Position numbers and translations under genes: made by a program. The notes under the pieces are model-generated. The model made no database searches. It had not been told where the DNA came from and saw only the letters and a list, made by a program, of their open reading frames with translations. A DNA stretch of 42,036 bases. Source: Deltaproteobacteria bacterium (lineage in GTDB: Bacteria; Desulfobacterota; Desulfarculia; Desulfarculales; Desulfarculaceae). This document shows positions 38,048 through 42,036 of this stretch, in pieces. Every line of letters starts with the position of its first letter. Position 1 is the first letter of the stretch. The stretch covers positions 1 through 42,036 of the forward strand of contig JAHLLJ010000019.1 in the NCBI GenBank assembly GCA_020444205.1, read 5' to 3'.

Positions 38048-38779
38048 CTACTCGGCTAGAGGGAGGCGGCGAACCAAGCGTATGCCGATAGGATTCACCT
38101 CGGCCCGCACCGCCACCAGCTCCACCCCGGCCTCCCGGGCCTGATGAAACAGCTTGGCATAGGTGGGGTCTATGTCCGTGGCCGGGCCCATGTAGGCCGC
38201 GTCGCCGCGCTGCACCACGTAGAGCATGGCCGCGTCGGCCCCCTGGGCCTTGAGCTGCATTAAGGTTTCAAAGTGCTTGGCCCCCCGGGTGGTAACCGAA
38301 TCCGGAAAACGGGCCACGCCCCCTTGCACCATGGTCACGTTCTTGACCTCCACGTACAGGGGGCCCTTAGCCCGCTCCACCACCATGTCCAGGCGGGTAT
38401 GAGCATTTACCTTTACCTCGCGGCGCACCGCCCGGGCCCCGGCGAATACCTTGAGTGCCCTTTCCTCGGCCGCCCGGGCCGCCAAAAAATTGGGGGCCAT
38501 GGTGTTCACACCCACCCAGCCGTTATTGATGTAGATCATCTCCCAGGTGTAGGGGGTGCGCCGCTTGGGGTTGCTGGCCCGGCTAAGGTACACCGGGGCG
38601 TCGTCTTCCAGGCAGGTGAGCATGGAGCCGGAGTTAGGGCAGTGGGCAGTGACCTTGCCGCCGTCGGCGAGTCGCACGTCGGCCAAAAAGCGCTTGTAAC
38701 GCTTTATCAAGCGGCCGGGCACCAGGGGCTGGTCAAATTCCAGATAGGCGCGGCGCAGGCGGACACCGGGCTTACTCAA
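38048..38779 (-). CDS. sfsA: SfsA family DNA-binding/nuclease-like protein
   Basis: The 243-residue product fits SfsA (usually about 235). Landmarks are LIKRYKRFLADVRL, then AHCPNSGSMLTCL, the SRASNPKRRTPYTWEM region, RLDMVVERAKGPLYVEVKNVTM (cited as two adjoining motifs) and ARFPDSVTTRGAKHFETL. It was first described as a sugar-fermentation stimulator, and the fold carries a PD-(D/E)xK nuclease core, with LDMVV and YVEVKN holding the catalytic acids and Lys. The long frame to 38917 overlaps the GH57 gene; a TTG start at 38779, overlapping the GH57 TGA as TTGA and with GGAG upstream, gives the right length. It may be translationally coupled to the glucan genes. Confidence 0.85.
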   Translation of the reverse strand: MSKPGVRLRRAYLEFDQPLVPGRLIKRYKRFLADVRLADGGKVTAHCPNSGSMLTCLEDDAPVYLSRASNPKRRTPYTWEMIYINNGWVGVNTMAPNFLAARAAEERALKVFAGARAVRREVKVNAHTRLDMVVERAKGPLYVEVKNVTMVQGGVARFPDSVTTRGAKHFETLMQLKAQGADAAMLYVVQRGDAAYMGPATDIDPTYAKLFHQAREAGVELVAVRAEVNPIGIRLVRRLPLAE

Positions 38780-40917
38780 CGGAGCTCCAAGGCAAGCTCG
38801 AAGTCCCAATCCCCGGCCCCGCCGGGCACCTCCCAAACAAAGGACAAGCTGCTGCCCTGGTAGGTGCGCTCCAGGCCGGACTCGGAGTTGGACACCGTCT
38901 CCACCGGGAAGTGCCACGCCGTGGCCGCTTTGGAGCAGGTCAGGTGCAGGCTGAAACGGTCGGTGGCGTTGACCAGGCTCATCTCGTCCACGCCGGTCAG
39001 CTCCCAGGCCTGGTCCAGGGGATGGGGGTGGCTCTGGAACTCCAGGCGCTTGCCCGGGTCAGCGGCCGATAGCAAGGTGAAGTTCAGCTCCACGGCCAGG
39101 CGGAAGGCCGGGGTGGCCGGGTCACTGGTCGTTAGGCGATAAGAGGCGGCCAGGCGGGGGCCGGGCCCCAAGCCAAAGCTCTTGGCAACTGCCAGGGGAT
39201 AGGGCCCGCCCGGCGCGAAGAGCTTGCTCACCCGCTCCAGGCTGCACCAGGCCTCCTCGCCGCGAGCCCCGCTGTCGAGCAGGGTAAAGGGCCCGGTGAC
39301 CAGGTCGCCCCACTCGCCGTAGTCGGGGCGTTGGAATTTTTCCAGGTCCGCCTTGGGGGCCAAAAGGTGGTCTTGGAAGCAGGCCCGGTCGTACCAGTCG
39401 TAGATCAGGTAGTCCTCCAGGCCTTCTTCCTTAAAGGCCACCCGGTCGTGGATGGAGGCCACGCCTTCGGCGGCCTCGGCCTCTTGGGCCTGGTCCTGGG
39501 CGGCCTGGGTCAGCTTTTCGTGGTAGGCCTCGAAGCGCCGGGTGAGGGTGTCGGCCAGGTTGAAGCGTTGGGCCCTAAGGTCCAACACGCTCACCGAGCC
39601 ACCGTAGGCAGGATGCACCACCGCGTCCAGGGCCGGGCCGGAGAGCACCACCTCGTCGTTGGAGTCGCGGTCCAAGTCCTCCACGGTGCAGGCGGCCCAG
39701 GGCTCCTTGCCATGGGCCTGCTTGTCGAGCAGGTCTTCGGCGGCGATGAGGTGCTCGTGTACCGCCTGGCGCAAATGGCCCAGATAAAGCCCGCCGAACA
39801 GGCCGTGCCAATAGGCGCAGTTGCACTGGGCCTGCATCAGGTGGTCGCGGGCCTTGTCCTTTTCGTTGGCCGCGGCCACCTTGTGGCTCACCCAGAGCAT
39901 GCGCTTGTGCATGAGGTTGGATTCGCGGTACTTGATGAGAAAGTTGTCCCACTGGCCGCCCCGCAGGAAGCGGCGCATCTTCTCAAAGCGGCCCTCTTGC
40001 TCCAGCTCGTGGATGATGTTCTCCAGCTCGGCGCTGGCCTCGGCGGGCAGGGCCCAGGTTAGCATCTCCTCGTAGGAGGCGGTGGGCGGGTAGACCCGAC
40101 CAGTGGCCGGATGAGAAGCCAAGAAATCGCTGGGCGTGGTGGTGGCCAGCCAGTCCGACGCCTCCAAAAGCTTTTCAAAAAAACGCACCAGCCAGCCCTT
40201 GCCAAATACCCACTCCCAGGTGTCGGGCCACAGGCCGAACTTTTCCATGTCATCGCCGTAGGTGGCGCAGGTGGCCCCGTGGGCGGCAAAGGCTTGGCCC
40301 AAAAAGTCCACGGTGCGCTCCGGCTCCTGAAAGGGAATGGTGTAGCGCAGTTGCTTGTGGGTGGGGAACAGGGCCAGGGCGTGGCCCTCGCGCTCGGTGA
40401 GGTGATAGCCGAACATGTCCTTCTCGGACAAACCCGCGTAGTAGAAGTGGGTGTCGTCCACCAGGGTGTATTTCAGCCCGGCCGGGGCCAGCTTGGCGGG
40501 CAGGGCGGGCTCCCAGATGCGCTCGGCCAGCCAAAAGCCCCGGGGCTCCTGGCCAAAGACCTGGCGGGTGGCCTGGCTCATCATGGCCACCTGGTCCAGG
40601 GCGTCGCGGGCCGGAATGGAGGCCAACAGGGGCTCGTAAAACCCGCCGGAGAGCATCTCCACCTGGCCGCGAGCCACCAACCCGGCCACGGTCTCGACGA
40701 GGTCCTGGTGGTTGGCCAGCATGTACTGCAACAAGGGGCCGGAAAAATGCAGGCCGCAGCGTATCTCCGGATAGGCGGCCAGGGCCTGCACCACCGGCTG
40801 GTAGCACTCGGCCACCGCCTTGGCCAGCACCCAGGGGAAGTTGCCCACCGGCTGGTGGGCGTGCAGCACCATCAACAGGTTCATCTTGCCGCTTTGGGCA
40901 TCGGGCGCGTCGCTCAT
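38776..40917 (-). CDS. GH57 4-alpha-glucanotransferase/alpha-amylase
   Basis: The 713-residue protein belongs to glycoside hydrolase family 57. The N-terminal barrel has LMVLHAHQPVGNFPWV and FYEPLLASIPARD. Nucleophile E132 lies in GFWLAERIWEP, corresponding to E123 of the Thermococcus litoralis enzyme, and an acid is in ATYGDDMEKFG (D222 or D223, likely counterpart of D214). Helical segments follow, and then a large beta-rich C-terminal region (about 440-713) as in 4-alpha-glucanotransferases (DUF1925/1926 type). It transfers or hydrolyses alpha-1,4-glucan, so storage-glycogen turnover is likely. ATG 40917 is preferred over frames to 41028, as it lies 5 bp after the previous gene stop and fits the family start. 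Confidence 0.9.
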   Translation of the reverse strand: MSDAPDAQSGKMNLLMVLHAHQPVGNFPWVLAKAVAECYQPVVQALAAYPEIRCGLHFSGPLLQYMLANHQDLVETVAGLVARGQVEMLSGGFYEPLLASIPARDALDQVAMMSQATRQVFGQEPRGFWLAERIWEPALPAKLAPAGLKYTLVDDTHFYYAGLSEKDMFGYHLTEREGHALALFPTHKQLRYTIPFQEPERTVDFLGQAFAAHGATCATYGDDMEKFGLWPDTWEWVFGKGWLVRFFEKLLEASDWLATTTPSDFLASHPATGRVYPPTASYEEMLTWALPAEASAELENIIHELEQEGRFEKMRRFLRGGQWDNFLIKYRESNLMHKRMLWVSHKVAAANEKDKARDHLMQAQCNCAYWHGLFGGLYLGHLRQAVHEHLIAAEDLLDKQAHGKEPWAACTVEDLDRDSNDEVVLSGPALDAVVHPAYGGSVSVLDLRAQRFNLADTLTRRFEAYHEKLTQAAQDQAQEAEAAEGVASIHDRVAFKEEGLEDYLIYDWYDRACFQDHLLAPKADLEKFQRPDYGEWGDLVTGPFTLLDSGARGEEAWCSLERVSKLFAPGGPYPLAVAKSFGLGPGPRLAASYRLTTSDPATPAFRLAVELNFTLLSAADPGKRLEFQSHPHPLDQAWELTGVDEMSLVNATDRFSLHLTCSKAATAWHFPVETVSNSESGLERTYQGSSLSFVWEVPGGAGDWDFELALELR

Positions 40918-40922
40918 GAGGC

Positions 40923-42036
40923 TCACAGATCCAGGTTGAGGCGGCGGCCCAAGGTGGCCAGCTCCGCGTTCAGGTTTTCCCGGCCCCGGCGTTGGGCCAG
41001 GCCGAAGACGATGTTCTGGGCTTGCCAAAGATTGGGCTCGAGCTCCAGGGCGTCGCTGAGGTCCATAATGGCTCCGCCACGCTCCAGGGCCTGGGGGTTG
41101 CTGGGGTCATCGGCCAGGGTGGCCACCTCGGCGCTGAGCGCCTCCTCAACCGCCCGGTTCACCCGGGGGCCTTCCAGGTCCAGGCCCAGCTCCCGGGCCT
41201 GGGATACTATCTCACCCAAACGGCCGGGGCTCAGCGAGCGCGAGTCGCCGCTGAGAAGCTGGATAAGCTCGCCGGCCAGAACCGACGAAGCCAGGGCCTC
41301 GAACAGCTTGGGCAAGGGCACGTTGATCTCCTGCAAAAAGCGCATGGTGTCCCGGTGAGTGTCGTAAAGGTTGCGGGCCAGGTCGAACTCGCTGGCCAAG
41401 GTGCGGGTGAGCATTTCCTGGGCCAGAGAGCGGCGCCCCTCCAGGAAAAGGTCGCCCAGGGTGAAGGCCTCGCCGCCCAGGTTCTTGGCCAGCAGTTCCT
41501 TGAGCCCCCTTTGGTCCAGCAGACGAAGCAGCGGCTCCACCGGCTTCTCCAAGGCGGTGGGGTCCCAGTCGTCGAGGTCGTAGGCCACCTGGGCCAAAAA
41601 CTCGTGGCCGCCGGGGTGCAGGGCCGCGTAGATGATCTGGTGGGGGCATCCCAGGCGGCGGTGGGTAACGCTCAGTTTGCCCCAGCTCAGGTCCAGGCCC
41701 AGGTTGGAGCGGTGGCGGTGGGCGCTGGGAACCAAGTCGTAAATGAACAGCTCTTCCGGCGGAGGCTCCTCGCCCATGACCCCGGAGATGGCTGCGTGGG
41801 CCGCCACCCGGCGCGGCCCCACCTTGGCCGGGGCCACCCGGCGTTGCCAGATATCAGCCCCGTCGCCCTCGCTGGCCAGGTTGCTCTTGCCTTTGGCCAA
41901 GATGGCTCTGAGCTCCTCTTCCCAGCCCCCGCCGTCAAGCTCATCGGCCAGTTGCAGGGCCCGGGCGGCGAAGCGTAAATTTTGCACCGCCTCGATGCCC
42001 GCCAGGTCGTCGAAGAACCAGGCGCAGCTGGTGGCC
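40923..42036 (-). CDS. GH57-family protein with DUF3536, C-terminal part (5' end outside window)
   Basis: The frame runs off the right edge; 371 codons are visible, and the GTG at 41987 is internal. The visible part starts SCAWFFDDLAGIEAVQNLRF, a DUF3536 landmark (the W-F-D-D-x-x-G-x-E motif), and continues through FAARALQLADEL to the C-terminal helices. DUF3536 follows a GH57 catalytic domain in proteins of about 800 residues; the catalytic half would lie beyond 42036. It is transcribed just ahead of the second GH57 gene, 5 bp apart, so the two probably act on the same glucan. Confidence 0.85.
   Translation of the reverse strand, partial: ATSCAWFFDDLAGIEAVQNLRFAARALQLADELDGGGWEEELRAILAKGKSNLASEGDGADIWQRRVAPAKVGPRRVAAHAAISGVMGEEPPPEELFIYDLVPSAHRHRSNLGLDLSWGKLSVTHRRLGCPHQIIYAALHPGGHEFLAQVAYDLDDWDPTALEKPVEPLLRLLDQRGLKELLAKNLGGEAFTLGDLFLEGRRSLAQEMLTRTLASEFDLARNLYDTHRDTMRFLQEINVPLPKLFEALASSVLAGELIQLLSGDSRSLSPGRLGEIVSQARELGLDLEGPRVNRAVEEALSAEVATLADDPSNPQALERGGAIMDLSDALELEPNLWQAQNIVFGLAQRRGRENLNAELATLGRRLNLDL

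Overview
The window looks like chromosome of a high-GC, anaerobic, respiratory Gram-negative bacterium. The best fit is a sulfate- or sulfur-metabolising Desulfobacterota (former Deltaproteobacteria). The grounds are a Tmc-like transmembrane redox set (tetraheme cytochrome c3, HdrD-like Fe-S protein, NarI-like cytochrome b), a second membrane Hdr-type pair, a 2-oxoacid:ferredoxin oxidoreductase, and many lipoproteins and signal peptides. The phylum call is inference from gene content; I do not name a genus. No rRNA, tRNA, CRISPR array, prophage or complete insertion sequence was seen.

Layout. 1-3.5 kb: end of a DUF2867 gene, a TolC-type outer membrane protein and two lipoproteins. 3.6-6.6 kb: small heat-shock protein and a translationally coupled cysE-cysK pair for cysteine synthesis. 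6.6-8.7 kb: TatT-like TPR protein, YhhN/TMEM86 membrane protein and a DUF1992 protein. 8.7-11 kb: an AT-rich, palindrome-rich regulatory gap with a candidate sigma-54 promoter, then amtB-glnK. 11-15.2 kb: TauE/SafE permease, MscS channel, CaCA antiporter and a small lipoprotein. 15.2-18.3 kb: Tat-exported amidohydrolase, a lipoprotein paralogous to the one at 2 kb, and an ExeA-like ATPase with an altered Walker B. 18.5-20.6 kb: three-PAS histidine kinase. 20.9-24.2 kb: 2-oxoacid oxidoreductase (fused gamma-alpha, and beta) coupled to a solute-binding lipoprotein. 24.4-28.3 kb: periplasmic beta-propeller protein and a membrane Hdr pair whose large subunit joins cytochrome b, one c-type haem and four Fe-S cluster motifs. 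28.6-33.9 kb: DJ-1/PfpI protein, TrmB, TruD, class II photolyase and a YbgA-like protein. 33.9-36.6 kb: Tmc-like operon. 37-38 kb: diguanylate cyclase with a degenerate receiver. 38-42 kb: SfsA and two GH57 glucan enzymes, the last running off the window.

The main structure that genes do not explain is a dispersed, ERIC-like, imperfectly palindromic repeat of about 120-130 bp. It has ends related to CCGGCTTCGCCAGG and its near-inverted partner CCTGGCTGTGCCGG. It occurs at seven gene ends (1.9, 2.7, 4.2-4.66, 20.6-20.9, 25.3, 25.6 and 30.2 kb), some copies in tandem. In every case the CTTCGCCAG-type end lies 0-5 bp after the stop codon of the adjacent gene, whichever strand that gene is on. 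That fixed polarity suggests a 3'-UTR RNA element or a mobile element targeted to gene ends.

Functionally the window joins energy conservation (Tmc, Hdr pair, 2-oxoacid oxidoreductase), nitrogen uptake and its P-II control, sulfur assimilation (cysEK), storage-glucan turnover (GH57 pair), and envelope and stress functions.
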